NCBI GenBank assembly: GCA_014529385.2
Contig: CM043959.1
Location: forward strand, 310,001 to 374,000
DNA from: Adiantum capillus-veneris
Lineage: Eukaryota > Streptophyta > Polypodiopsida > Polypodiales > Pteridaceae
Length of the DNA: 64,000 bases
Direction of reading: 5' to 3'
Below, piece by piece: positions 36,281 through 48,554 of the stretch (its first letter is position 1; each line of letters opens with the position of its first letter). The notes under the pieces are model-generated. The model saw only the letters and a program-made list of their open reading frames with translations, was not told the DNA's origin and did not search any database. Made by a program: the position numbers and the translations under genes.

Positions 36281-36290
36281 CTCTACATCT
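36108..36290 (+). repeat. Copia 3' LTR with (CT)n tract
   Basis: Starts TGTTGGAGCTATATATGG, giving both the LTR start and a TATATA. A (CT)n run occupies about 36217-36278. The LTR end is not clear because gypsy sequence begins within a few bases of the tract. Confidence 0.7.
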
Positions 36291-37265
36291 CAACAAGGCA
36301 CACCAAATGGCAACTCTCTTCATATCACAGATTTTCAAACACCATGGATTACCAACATCCATCATGTCAGATAGAGATCCTAGAATGACCAATAATTTCT
36401 AGAAAGGTATCTTTGAAAATCTAGGAACAAGATTGAATTTCCCTTTGGCCTATCACCCACAAACGGATGGCCAAAGTGAGATAGCCAATATTATGATACT
36501 CGATCTACTGAAGAGTTATGTTATAGAAGTATATCAATGCTCAAAATGGAAAAAATACTTACCTCTTGTAGAGTATGCCTACAATAATGTTGTACATACT
36601 TATACGGGAAAAGCACCTTTTGATATCATTGAGGGAAGACCTAAAAGTCCCTTGCTACTGAAAGTACATGGGAAGACCTTCGCTGTCGATGAGTATAGAT
36701 GTGACCTACAAGAATATATTCAAAATATTAAGGAGGCTATATCCATCTCTCAGCGAAGGCAAAAAACTACTACTGACAAGCACAGAAGGGCCTTAACGTT
36801 CAAAGAAAATGATTGGGTCTTAGTTAAGTTTCCTAAGGGTCCATTAAGGAAAACAACGGGCAAAAATCCTACGGGGCATCAAAAGTATTATGCTAAGCTA
36901 GCAAAAAGATACTATGGTCCTTTCCAAATCTTGAAGCCCACCAATGAGATGGCTTACCAGCTCAAGTTGCCCAACCATTGGCTCATACACGATGCCTTTC
37001 ATGTGAGACTATTTAATCCCTACAAAAGAGATCCACCAAGTGAACCAATTATTGAAGACCCTCCCAAAGTTGAAGACCAAGAAGAGGTGCTACAACCCAA
37101 AGCTATTCTTCGGCATGGAGACAAGGTCCAATGACATGGTAAGATTATGCGATGGTATCTTATTAAGCTCAAAAATTATCCTTTTGAAGATGCTAGATGG
37201 ATGCAAGGAATGCAGCTTAAGGATAGTATGAACCTTGTCAATGCTTACAATGCTACATTAGAGTA
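36291..37265 (+). pseudogene. Gypsy integrase C-terminal half and chromodomain-like tail
   Basis: The reading starts inside the integrase core (LFISQIFKHHGLP at about 36320, then DRDPRMTNNF followed by a stop). It then has an open frame of 233 codons with HPQTDGQSEIANIMILDLL (the Glu block), KNPTGHQKYYAKLAKRYYG and the GPF-like region. A TGA at 37132-37134 precedes a tail with chromodomain-like spacing (GKIMRWYLIKLKNYPFEDAR). It ends at TAA about 37265. One of the better preserved coding blocks in the window, but still broken. Confidence 0.87.
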
Positions 37266-37425
37266 AGAAAATGTACAATTTTCTTTTAAATGACCGATGC
37301 TTTTGTCTTATAGGACTAGTTCTTTGTTTTGTCGTAGGGTAAAAAAAGATCCTCTACCCGTTAAGTAAGGCTTTGTCTCTTCTACCTCATACTCGAGGAC
37401 GACTATGATTTCAAGAGAGAGGTAA

Positions 37426-39014
37426 TGTCATAAAATCTAATATCTAACCAACCCAAATGATTTTCTCATATTAAACTGATCATTTAATGTGTAAGAATAA
37501 AGGGGACCAAGGTTTAAGATATAAACATGTGCTTATAGATCTATCTCAACATGGGGCGAATGGTAAAGGGGCCCAAATGAGAGATGGTCTATCAAAGAGC
37601 AAGGCTAACCAATGCAGAATAAATACCTTAGGGTTATCTTCATTGAAGAACTCCAATAGTTAGTGTAAAAGTCCTTTGACCTTAGGTAGGTAGGGTTGAG
37701 CTTGAGGTGGAACCCGACCGAAGCTTAAGGTGCTTGAGGTGCTTGTTGTGCTTGATGAGTAAGGTGCTTGAGGTGCTTGATGACTAGAATGCTTGAGGTG
37801 CTTGTCATGCTTGAGATGCTAGGGTTGTACTTGAGGTGGCAATGCGGCCCAGGCTTGAGGGGCTTAAGGGCCAAGCTTGTGGTGGGAACCGGGACCAAGG
37901 TTGAGTGGCTTGAGGTGTACAAAAGTCAACACCATTCCTACAAGGAGGGGACGAGTCCTACAAAGAGAGGGGATGAGAGAGAACACCCATACACTCACTC
38001 AAGGCAAGCTTGGTACAAAGAAAGAAAAAGGGACACTTGTCAAGATCCTCCTCATGCTGCCCTCATGATGTGGCTGAATCCTACTGGTTGGCCACACAAG
38101 GGGTTCAATGATAATATAGAAGATTTAATCAATTTTCTTTGCATTTATCAAGTTCTCTCTCTCAAAGGGTTAAGGAGACACTTGTCCCAAGGATACCCTC
38201 GCTACTTGATTTAACTCCTACTTGTGATTGGCTAGGCCTAGAGGGGTCCAATGAGCTTCAAGTATGAGCTACAAGGGGGAGTCCACCAAGGAAGCTAGGG
38301 GATTGCTTAGGGGGTATACTCTCCCACACACAATCACAACACTCTCATTGTGTGAAGTGCAAAGTGAAAGAGATCCCTCTCCATCTCCAAGCAAGTAGAG
38401 AGGTTGAGAGCCTACACCAACACTCTTGGCTATGGAATGCAAGTCCACCAACCAAGATCCATGCTTCAATGCTTAACCTTGCCATCTTATCCATCTTCAT
38501 TAATATGCTATTATGTATTCTAGCAAGAAGAGTGATGATAAGTGAGGAACTAATTCTTTCTCCTATGACTTCTTCCTCTTCCCTACCCTCATTCCTTGCT
38601 AGCTGTCTCCACGTTCGAAGGTGTTTGAGGTCTTGGGACTAAGGATTGGGATAGTTAAAGATTTTCGCAAAGTTTATGTTATGCTTGTGATGCATGAAGC
38701 TTTCCATTTTCATTGCATCACCTAGGTCATGGAGAACACAAAGATTGTATTGTAACAAGTCTCCCTTAATGGGAGAAATCATAATACAAATGCCTATTGG
38801 AGCGGGACCGGCTCCACATAAATCTGGTCCTCAACTGTTGTCATGGTCTCTAAATTCTCTCTCTTGCAAAAGTATTGTTCATGCCAAGTTAACTAGAAGC
38901 TATGTTTATGTTGCTACCATCAATTATGTTCACCCGCTATGCTCACAAAGTAAATTCACAAAAGTACTCTCTCTTATTTCTTCTACTCTCAATCAATAGG
39001 CCAATTTCATTACA
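37426..39014 (+). repeat. Gypsy 3' LTR, complete (1,589 bp)
   Basis: Starts TGTCATAAAATC just after the polypurine tract and ends CATTACA before GTAAG. It has tandem GGTGCTTGA words near 37730-37810. Open frames inside it are not genes. Confidence 0.87.
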
Positions 39015-39019
39015 GTAAG
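39015..39019. repeat. Target-site duplication GTAAG, right copy
   Basis: Immediately after the ...CATTACA end of the right LTR. Confidence 0.78.
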
Positions 39020-41983
39020 TCAAGTTGAGTTTTTGAACGTCTTAAACTCGTAAGGGCTTATCTCTACCAAGGTATATGGATGAAGCCAACATTTTGACAG
39101 CACGGCTGTTCAGAAAAACCCAAGATTATGGATTTTTGGGCCTAGAATAGATCAATTGAGAATACGACTCCAACTTCAGTGGAACTCCTATTAGCACTAA
39201 GAGTGCCTATATGAGTACATTTTTGGGGTAAGACCTAGCTTCTGATTACTAAATCACTTAGTAAGGGTTGATGGTCAATTCTTGAAACCTTCACACTTGC
39301 ATTTTCAACGAACAAAATCCACAGACTTCCAAGGGGTTATAGCTGAAAAGTTTCAACTTCCAAAGGAATGTAATGCCATAGGCAACAAACCCAAGGGGGG
39401 TCACGGACATAGGCCAAGGGCCGGCTGCTAACTGAGTAGTTTTTCCTACAAAGTTTAACCAAGGGAGTTGATAATGTCCATTTTAACCAAGGGGTTTGGA
39501 TTGAAAAGGAGACACCTAGGGTTATATGTGCCATACTACTTGAATTTCACTGATTTTCAATTAGTGTTCCTATGCCTTTGCATGTGGGAAATTTGGGCAC
39601 GTGCATTTGACTACAGGTAAGTGAACACTATGTTCAACCTCCAGGTATGCATATGATTTGGTTTCTTTCCATTTTTTCGTATGCTTTGCTTGACTTTTTC
39701 AAATTGGGTGAATAAAATTCTATGTTTTCCTCCATTTTTGCTCTTCAACGAGATGACAAGGTCACATAAGAGCTAAGAAATTTGGGCTCACAATAAATTT
39801 TTGCATTCCAGAGTTATGAACCCACTTGTAGTGCTTGATTTGGCACATGTTGTCACATGGGATACAACATGGTCTAAGAACTCAATGGGTTTGTATTGGA
39901 GCGGGTTATGAGAGTTGATCTCTCCGCATGTTGCATGCGTGTTTACAATTACCTCCACACCCAAGGTGTAGGCTATATAGATGATGTTTTATCTATAGCA
40001 GGCAAGGCATGGCCACATCTTAAAAACTAATTACTGGGATGAAATGAATCTACTAAAGACCCTCACGGCAGGTAATCTATGTTGTTTTAAACAGCCAAAT
40101 AATGATCCCAGTATGACTATACTTGTTTTTGGTGTTGGAATCATTCTCTTCGTACATGGGGAGATAAGATTTGTTTCAAGGTCTAGTTGTGAATAGGATT
40201 CCAACTTGTGGGATTTACTATTTATTTATAGCAAGGGTTGTGTCTATAGGAGTGGTATTTTTCAGATGACCTCACTGAGAGATCACTCCATAGGTGTTGA
40301 AGTTCACGGATGGGATTTCTTAACGCAATTATAAGTCAAGGAAAGAGGTCATATCTTACAAGGGGTAGTAAATAAGTTCAACTTACGACAAGTTGCTTAC
40401 AATCAATATTGGTGACATGGAGACTATGGTGGTCTCATAGTTAAGTGATATTTTAAGTGGTTTCTATACATTAATATAACCAAGGGGCTTGAATTTGCGA
40501 TCTAACCATATGGTTTCATTAGCAAAGGCAACACCAGGGGCTACTAGTTACATATTGGTTTATTTTCCACTAATTTCTCATTTAGTGCTCAATAGGTCAA
40601 AGAAATATTGGGATTTTTGAGATGAACTTTTGGTAACTGTACCTTTCACAGTTTGAAAAGTGCTTATGACTCCGTTGTGTAAGTGCAAGATGTTTTCCAC
40701 TTCCTAGTAACGTTATGATTTGGCTTAGTTTCATTTTTACATATGTTTGATTGAGTTTCTCACGTGGATGAATTCAATGTTGGATTTCTTTCATCATTTA
40801 GCTATTCAGACAAATGACAAGTCATGTAGGAGCAATGCATTTTGGGAAAGTAGTATCAAGGTACGTTTCTACCCCCCCTACAATTAATACACATGATGTT
40901 AGTCACAAGGTGTATGAAATCATGGAGTTCGGTCAATCCAATTATGGATCAATGGGGTTTTTTTATGAGGGTCTCTCTAGTCACTCCTATTGCTTAGTTC
41001 TTTAAGTTATCACACACCAAGTACATCTCGTACTTGATGGTGGATGACATTCTTTCTAACATCATATATGATACATATTCCATGTGTGGAGGATATGAGT
41101 CTATGGGATTGACACTAGCACTGTTTTTCCATATTATGTGTTGCAATAGTGTCCCTTGGTTGCTGGTCAAATCCATTTATTAGATCATTATGTGAACATT
41201 GTATCAGGTACACATTTTCTAATGGCCAGGAAATTGTCAGTAGACTTGTTAAGGTCAGAAGTACTGGTGAAAAACATTTTAGATGGTTTTTTATGCATAT
41301 AGCAAGGAGTTATAATTTTTAATAAAATTATTTTCATTGTTGTATCTAGATGTGATTTATTTTTTCACATTCTATTATGGTTCAAAACATTTTAGCAAGG
41401 CTTTCAAGTGAGTGCAGTGGAAGTTTTAAGTTCTTTCATAGATCTATTTATTTCCATCTCTTCCATGTGTGGAGGTTTGGATTAGTTTTTGCTAAATGCA
41501 TGCACACTTGTTGTTATGGGCTTTAGTGTTCAGCATAGGTAGATGTGGACCAATATGTAAACTCATGAAATCAATCGCTTATGAAGCATTTCACAATATA
41601 GTTGCGGTATCTCTATGCGATATATTATGGGTCTACTAATCACCATCAGAGGTCATGGATTGGTTTGGATGCTAGTAGATAAGTTGGGTAAATTTTGTAA
41701 AGTCTTGCATGTTGCAATACCTTCAAAAAGTTTGAAACTTGCGCATTCATTTAAACACCTCTTAACTATGGTAACTCATTAAAACACTAAAGCGGTTATA
41801 GAAAATTTGCAAAGCGACAACAATCTAGAAAATCAAGATGTTTTTCTTGTTTTGTTGAGCCTTCTAACGAATTGTGTATCATTCAAAGGGGCAGCTGGTT
41901 TTTGTGTGGGATTTCGATAAGGAAAACATTAGTGTTCTTACAAAGATATCATCACTTTGTTTTTTGAGCAAAAAAACACTTCT
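39020..41983. other. Unassigned, with a diverged 1.06-kb direct duplication
   Basis: Sequence around 39640-39790 (ATATGATTTGG ... GATGACAAGGTCACATA) is repeated in diverged form at 40700-40855 (TTATGATTTGG ... ATGACAAGTCATGTAGG), offset about 1,060 bases. No coding domain is seen. The stretch ends in the polypurine tract and LTR start at 41984, so it may be the interior of a decayed LTR element. Confidence 0.4.
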
Positions 41984-42120
41984 CCAAAGGGGGAGTAATG
42001 TCAGGCCTAAGGTATGACTTTGTAGGCCAAGGGATGGGATAGGGGGGCTATATTTAGGAGGCCAAGGGTCTTTATATGGCACTTATGGGGGGAGAAGAGA
42101 ATGCATCAGCTCCCAGTCTC
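41984..42120 (+). repeat. Polypurine tract and start of a 3' LTR
   Basis: CCAAAGGGGGAGTAA (41984-41998) followed by TGTCAGGCCTAAGG at 41999 has the same layout as the gypsy LTR start at 37426. The LTR end and its partner were not located. The label rests on local pattern only. Confidence 0.5.
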
Positions 42121-44444
42121 CTACAATCACAACACAAAGGATGTAGTTTCCACCACGATAATTAAAAGAAAATTTTGACAAGTCTAGAATTTTTTCATAG
42201 TGTGGTGAAAAATATTGCAAGTTGTATCTTAAAACTTTTATGATGAGTCCTGTATTTTGTTTTTTAAAACGGCTATTGCAAAGTATAACAACTATTGCAA
42301 GGTGCCTTAGAGAAGTGTATCTAACATTAACTACCGGAAAATATACTAGAAAATCATCAAGGCTTACTGATACTTTGACAAGTAGAAGAATCCCACTACA
42401 AGCATGTTGTAACCACATATGAATTCTAAAAATACCATGTGTTTCAATTTCATAGTGCTAAAAGATACACTTTGGCAGAAGTGTCATGAGCTAAGGGGCA
42501 TTGGACAAGCCCAAACGCCTTTTGATAGCATGTGACAAACCATAATTTGATGCAAAATTTTCCTCCATCTGTTGCATATAGCACACTGTTTTGGATGTGA
42601 AAATAGACTCTTCCTTTGTATCACAGGGGGTGCACTATGTAATCATCTTAATGTATCTCATGAGTTCAATAGAAGGGGTTTTTTAATGCAAAAATGTTAG
42701 TCAAATTAATTTAGATACAATAGCTATTTTTTAATTATAAAAACAAGAGGTAATTTTATTGATTCAAACATACTAAAAAAGGAGGTATTTAAATACCCCT
42801 GAACGCACATTACATAGGGGGATTAAGTAGGTTGTGCTCCTCAATCTACAAAGCACTTATATACTTGGCCACCAATATAACTTTGCTAGCTCTAGCTAAA
42901 GGAGAATGCCATTTATTGACAACAATTTTCTCTCTCACTAGATTTTAAAAGCTCTCCTAAACAAACCACTAGGCCATCCAAATCTTTCCAAGGTTTTGCA
43001 GTTTTGAATCCAACTATCAAAAAATGAGCATCAACGGAGTCATCATATGGTAGCAATAAGTTTCTTCTTTCAAAATGAACCATTTGATATGAGAGATTGT
43101 AAATTTAATCACCTTCCCTTTCACTTGCTTGGGTTGAGTAACTTCCTACTTTGAGAACTCTACTTGGAGAAATGTGAACACACAAAATTTTCCATTACTA
43201 ATTACTAAATGAAACAATCTTTTTTAATGTGCTAAAAATTATAAACATTCATTGTTGTAATATATATTAGTAGAAAGCTTTGGAAACAAGGAATCCAAAT
43301 GTACAAAATCTAATATATTTTGATTTTATTTATAAGATAATTATGGGACGCCTAATTTTTTAAAACTGTACTAAGTGAAATATTTTAAGTAGCAAAAAAA
43401 GTGTGTCACATTAACATGCTTTCGCCCTCACCACAATTTTTTTTCTTGGCAAAGATTTATAATTTTTTTTTGCGGAATTTGGTATCATAATGCAAATTTA
43501 GCATGGTCTTTATGTGAGAAAAGTATAAAAGCTATATTTTTAATCCCAATTGTAAACATAATTTTGTTACTCTTTGAAATTTTAAAAAGCCCTCACAATG
43601 AACTCATGTGCTACACTTAAAAATTTAAAGTGGGACCCACTTGGGTATTGATGATACGTATTGATACACATTGCCATTTTAGCATAGAGTTTATCATTTT
43701 ACAAGTTTGAACCATTTAGTATCAATCTTGTAGCACAAGATTTTAAGTATATGGATGGTACATCCAAAAGTATAGATTTTTGGATGTCGATTCTCCAAAA
43801 GCTATGCCATTTCCCTACAAATTTTAGCAGTATTTATAGCTACTTGGACCTCATTTTGTGGTCCAACTTGATCAATATCCTCACCGTTGATGTTAGCTAT
43901 AAATCGCCCAAATTTAATATCACATGAGATTTTCTTTTTATAAATCATTCTTCACTAGCACAAGGCACCATTATATTTATCAAGGTGTGCCTTTAAACTT
44001 GGAACAACCATCAATAACTATAGTGCATCCATGTTGATCCACTGTGCTAGCTATAGGTCTTTATACACTTTCTTGAGTGTTTTCAAAACATTTATCCAAC
44101 AATCGATTCTTCATGGGTGATAAGTTGGTGTGGCCTAGTTTCTGGGATGTCAACAATAAGAGCTGAAAAGAAGTAGACCTGCCACCTCTTAGACATGTAA
44201 GTTACCACATGAGCTCAAATGAATGGGGTTTTGAATTGCCAAATTTTTAAAATTTTAACAGGATTATATTGGTTTTTACTCGATTTTAGAGAAAAAGGGG
44301 TCATTTTATCACCTTAAGCATCTAAGTAAATGGGTTTTTTCTAATACCCTTTGAATGCACGCTATATGAATAGTTTCTTAAAGGTGAAGCCCCTTGAGAG
44401 ACGCATCGACTATCTAGTTTCACTTAAATAATATAGAAAGACTC
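42121..44444. other. Unassigned AT-rich region
   Basis: About 2.3 kb with only short open frames. A perfect GGTATTTAAATACC palindrome lies near 42784. I see no gene or repeat that I can name. Confidence 0.3.
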
Positions 44445-44882
44445 TTGGTGAACATGACTGCTCAAGGGCTGGGAAAGCATATGATGCCTATTTGCAAGTC
44501 CGAACCTCGAGTGCAAAGTCTAGAGATGCCCAGACATTTTGATAATCCACAAACCGAGAGTATATACCACACTTTAATGCTCAAGATTGATTGGTTCTCA
44601 CCCGTTAACAAACAATGGGGCTTGCAATGGCTGGAAGCAAAATGGGTGATGGTTACACATAAAATTTGGAAAGCTCAAGGGCCATATTCGATGAAGATAT
44701 TCTTGCAAAAGTTTCTATGGGGTTCTCTGCCAATACAAGGGAAGGTCTTGGCCAAAGGTATTAGCTTAGATAGGTGTTTGGGGTGGAAAAAGGCATGTGA
44801 GGACCTCTCTCACTTATTTAGGGGATGCCTGACGATTTGTGACCTAGCAGGGAAGTTATGCAAATGGGTCCAAAGGACCTGA
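44445..44882 (+). pseudogene. LINE reverse-transcriptase C-terminal (zinc-ribbon) fragment
   Basis: A 145-codon frame resembles the zf-RVT region at the end of plant LINE ORF2: IFLQKFLWGSLPIQGKVLAK, then C-L-G-W-K-K-A-C-E-D-L-S-H-L-F-R-G-C. In the family the first pair is C-x2-C; here the second Cys is Trp. No RT core is present upstream, so this is a 5'-truncated fragment, as is common for LINEs. The label rests on one motif block. Confidence 0.5.
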
Positions 44883-46143
44883 AAGATAGGGTTCTAAAAG
44901 AATGGTATGATTTTTGGAGAGATGGTGATGAAAAGTCAAACAACAAAAATCTGTGCACAAATAAGTAGATTTTGCTATTTTCAACATGTGCGGAAGGCCA
45001 AGAATTGTCAAGTATTTGAAATGACTTCTCATTAGTGATCTTCAGAGAGATTGTCTAGGAAATCAAGAAATGATTTTTGCCCTTAGAAAATGGAGTAACT
45101 TATACGAGTGGAATTAGGTTATTCCCTTCTCTTGATGAGTAGGTGATCTTGTATGTTGACTAGCTTGGGGCTGCCTTTGTAATTTGGAATGGTCAATCTA
45201 TACCTCAAGGCTCATTACAAGCTTGAGGATGCTTTATACTTTTTGTCAAGATTCTAATACATTCACTGACCACTCACAATTGCGTTTTTTTCCTAGAAAA
45301 GAAAACTCTATTGTTAAGTTCAAGCTTTCAAATTATGTAAAACATTTTGGATTACTTAGGACTACCTAGTGCTCTCGAAAACCAAAGACAAAGAGAGAGG
45401 GAGAGGTGGTTGTGCCTCATGACCTTGACATCCAAATTTTCAAGTGGGATTTATGGATCTCAAGAGTTGGCAATGACAGGATTGGTTCCCCACCATCCAA
45501 TCCCGGATGTAATCCCAAAGGAAGACCAACTGAACTCCATTAAAGAAAATTTGTATAGGGAGCTTATTGTGAACACTATGTGAGCTACAAAATACCATGT
45601 GATTACACTTATTCTAAAGTGAACATGATGTGAACATTCATTGCAAACTGAAAAATGTGTCAACACCATGCCAACTCCATTTTGATTATAGTATTCAGAC
45701 CCATTGCACGTAAAATGATATTGAGAGATAAGGTCATTACGGGAAGTTTGAGGTCTCAAATTCAACCTGTAAGAAATGGTAGAGAAAATACTTTTCCTTT
45801 TGGAAAAATGAACAAGGAATTTTAAAATTCAAAATCGGGGGGAAACCTTTATATTTTTACTCGATGCACGAGATGTTACTTTTTGGGCCCCCACATGTAG
45901 TGTTTTTTTCAAATCTCATGGGAATGTATCCCTTTTCCCAAAATTCTCCCTCCCAATGCATCGTTTTTCTCTTTTGGTCCAAATTTCAAATTTCCCTCTA
46001 CTTATTTTGTCCTTTCTCTACACATGGATCTTTCTTTGCACCATATTCAAATCATCATCTTCCCGACATCATCTCCATGAATCTTGCATATCAAGTTCGA
46101 AGATGAATATTACCCTCTTTAAAAAAGAAATAGGCTTTGTGAA
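44883..46143. other. Unassigned sequence
   Basis: Short open frames only. Nothing recognised. Confidence 0.3.
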
Positions 46144-46564
46144 ACTCCTCCTTCTGCCATAGAAGCCTTGAGATTAGAGCAAAAGAAGCACATTGACCTA
46201 TGGAAAGATGGTAGATTGTATCCCATAGACCCCATCACCCAATGCACCCCACCATTCTTCAAGTGTTCTTCATTGATGAGATTTATAGGAGATGGTATGA
46301 AAAGGCTATTATGCTATACAAAAAACCTTTCAGCAGAGAGGGACATTCTTAAGCTAGAAAACCATTTGCTACTATAGTTCAAGGATTCTCTTAATCATCA
46401 GCTTCAAGAAAGCAAGGAGAAGGTAAAGAACCTCCAATAATTGCTTAACAGTCCGAAGAAATAGGACAGAGCTTGGACTTAGCAAAAAAACAAGGAAGTT
46501 GAAGAATATTGAGAGTCTCAAGCGAGGAGGTGGAGGTTGCAACAGAAGAATCAAAGCAAAGAGG
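46144..46564 (+). pseudogene. Partial second copy of the transposase-like first exon
   Basis: The frame HIDLWKDGRLYPIDP followed by FIGDGMKRLLCYTKNLS corresponds to HLDLWTDGSIYPKDP and FTGDGKDGLLGYTEYLE in the gene at 47107. Both then enter a Leu/Lys/Glu-rich coiled-coil stretch. Here the coil is broken by several stops. It ends at a donor-like GAG|GTAAAA at about 46563. Only this exon is duplicated. Confidence 0.6.
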
Positions 46565-47064
46565 TAAAATTGTTTTTTTTATAGATTGATATCTGTTTTC
46601 CAAGTTGGTATCTTTAGGTGCTATAGTCTTTCCTTGTGTTTACCAAGGTCCTTAGTTCAACCAGACTCCTCACAAGGAAACATGAGAGGTGCATCACAAT
46701 CATTTTGTGAAGTGATTCCACCTATTCTTGTTGGAAACCTATCATTACGAGAAAGTTGGACTCACTTTTGGGCCCTGTAAGAAGTTCCACGTCGGCTTAG
46801 AAAGAGAAAATAAAATTGCTAAATTGTGCATTTTATGTGATACTTTTTTGCGCCAACAAAAAGCCAAAATGACATTCTTTGGTAGGTAGCCGCCGTCTTT
46901 ATCATTCTTATCCTTTGTTCTCTTGTCAGGAATCCAACTAACCATATGACTAATGATTTGAAATGCCAACTTACAAGCGTTCCCTCCAGAAACATAAGCC
47001 AAACGAACTCTATCAACTCTAAACATGAGAATATGGTCTTCCCTCCCAAAACCTGAGATATTTC
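46565..47064. other. Spacer between the two related exons
   Basis: Likely intron or decayed sequence of the first copy; an acceptor-like TTTTTTTTATAG lies at about 46573-46584. No further homologous exon is recognised. Confidence 0.35.
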
Positions 47065-47708
47065 ATGAGTTTCGAGTGTCTGTCTTTTTCTCTATCAACT
47101 CTAGGAATGGAGAACGCTTCTTTTTCTGATGAAAACACCAATTTAAACTTGCAATCCTCAGCCCCTTCATCTTTAACACCTACCCAAAGAAATAACACAC
47201 ATCATCTTCATGTTGATGTATTGCAAGAGTATGCACCGTTGCAAAAACGTAGGAGGGAGTCTTTCTTATCTCAATGGGAGAAAGAACTTAGAAGAACAAA
47301 CAAGGAACATCATTTGGATTTGTGGACCGATGGGTCTATTTATCCAAAGGACCCTACGACAAATTTTCCACATCCATTGGCTAATATTACTAACCTCTTA
47401 CATTTCACAGGCGATGGCAAGGATGGGCTATTGGGATACACCGAATATTTGGAAATGAGAGGATTGAATGCGGAAAGGCAAAGAAACTTCCTGGCAATGG
47501 AGAACATGCAGCTGAAGAAACTTAATGAAGCATGTTGTCAAAAGATTTCATCAAACAAATAGATAATCCAAGGCCTTGAGAAGAAGATCACAAGTTTGCG
47601 AGAGAAAGACATCGTGCTTGGTAGTTGGAAAAGAAATCGAGATCTGTGCAACATTGAGAACATGAAGATTGGTAGTGGTGGCCTGAAAAAACGAATAAGA
47701 GCTTTAAG

Positions 47709-47811
47709 GTAACTCGAACTTTGTTTCTGATTTTGTATCTTCAATGTGCTTCACTAAGAAATTGATACACTTTGCTATACATGATCATAACACATGGTGC
47801 TTTTTTGGCAG
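47709..47811 (+). other. Predicted intron 1 of the transposase-like gene
   Basis: Donor AAG|GTAACT, acceptor TTTTTTGGCAG|G. Splicing in phase 2 rebuilds an arginine codon and keeps both exons in one frame. 103 bp. Confidence 0.65.
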
Positions 47812-48477
47812 GTCTTTACTGCATCCAAACTCAAATGGTGCAGGCTTCAATATCAGAGTGCATTACAACCGTCTAGTTCCAAAAGAAGTAGTTGAAGAGA
47901 TGATAACTCAGAAAAAATTTTGTAAGTTGAAAGGGAGGCTCCTTACCTCCTTCATGAATGAGAATCAGTTGGAACCAATGGAAGTGCAAGCAATACTTGA
48001 TGAGAGTGGCATCTCGCAGACGGGATACATAGCACTCTTCAAAGCATTAGCTAAAAAGTCTCAAAATAGACTACAGAGAGGATCATTACTGCCAAAGCCA
48101 TCACATGTAAAGGCTGCTCGTCGACACGTAAACGATGAGGTGTTTGAGAAACTTGGGTCACCATTCCATATTGAAGCAACGTTCTTAGGCAAGGGCAGTA
48201 GAGAGGTACAATTTAACGACCACAACAACCTCTTTGTTGATCTTGAAGCATTGCAAAGGTATGCAGTTCACTTCTTTGACATCAGTCGAGAGGAGTGCGG
48301 TGGGGTTCTTAAGTTTGTTTTAAACTCAACGAGTGCGAGGTCCTGAATAATAAGAAGCTGGAGAGAGTCACCATTACCCTCATGAACAGAGCTTTGGATC
48401 CATAAATAACAAAAGAGGATCCACGATACTTCAGTGTGCAATTCGAAAACAACATTCTAACTCTAGAATCATTTCAG

Positions 48478-48554
48478 GTATACTTTGTTCACTCCATAAT
48501 AACAAAAATATGATTATTTGGTTGTTGATTTTGTGTTTTCGTTTTTCACTGCAG
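48478..48554 (+). other. Predicted intron 2 of the transposase-like gene
   Basis: Donor TTTCAG|GTATAC, acceptor TTTTTCACTGCAG|GTTGG. 77 bp, phase 0. Confidence 0.6.

Larger units (their letters stand above)
31254..36290 (+). mobile_element. Ty1/copia element, degenerate, lacking a recognisable 5' LTR
   Basis: The order gag, zinc knuckle, protease, integrase, reverse transcriptase, RNase H shows copia. The 3' LTR begins TGTTGGAGC at 36108 after a GAGTGGGGG polypurine tract and runs through a (CT)n tract to about 36290, where gypsy sequence resumes. The same LTR sequence is not seen at the left, and no TGGTATCAGAGC primer site was found between 31254 and 31785. The left 0.5 kb may be leader or a diverged LTR part. 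Both outer junctions lie in TC-rich sequence. Confidence 0.82.
30059..39014 (+). mobile_element. Ty3/gypsy (chromovirus-like) element with nested copia, flanked by GTAAG
   Basis: The left LTR starts TGTCTTAAAATC at 30059 and the right LTR runs from 37426 (TGTCATAAAATC) to 39014 (...CATTACA). GTAAG precedes the element (30054-30058) and follows it (39015-39019), a 5-bp target duplication. The 3' internal part (36290-37265) encodes the end of gypsy integrase and a chromodomain-like tail, then a polypurine tract AAGAGAGAGG and the LTR. The end of the 5' LTR, primer site, gag, protease, RT and RNase H are missing; a degenerate copia element occupies their place. A TATA-like CATAAATACC lies in each LTR. 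Confidence 0.87.
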
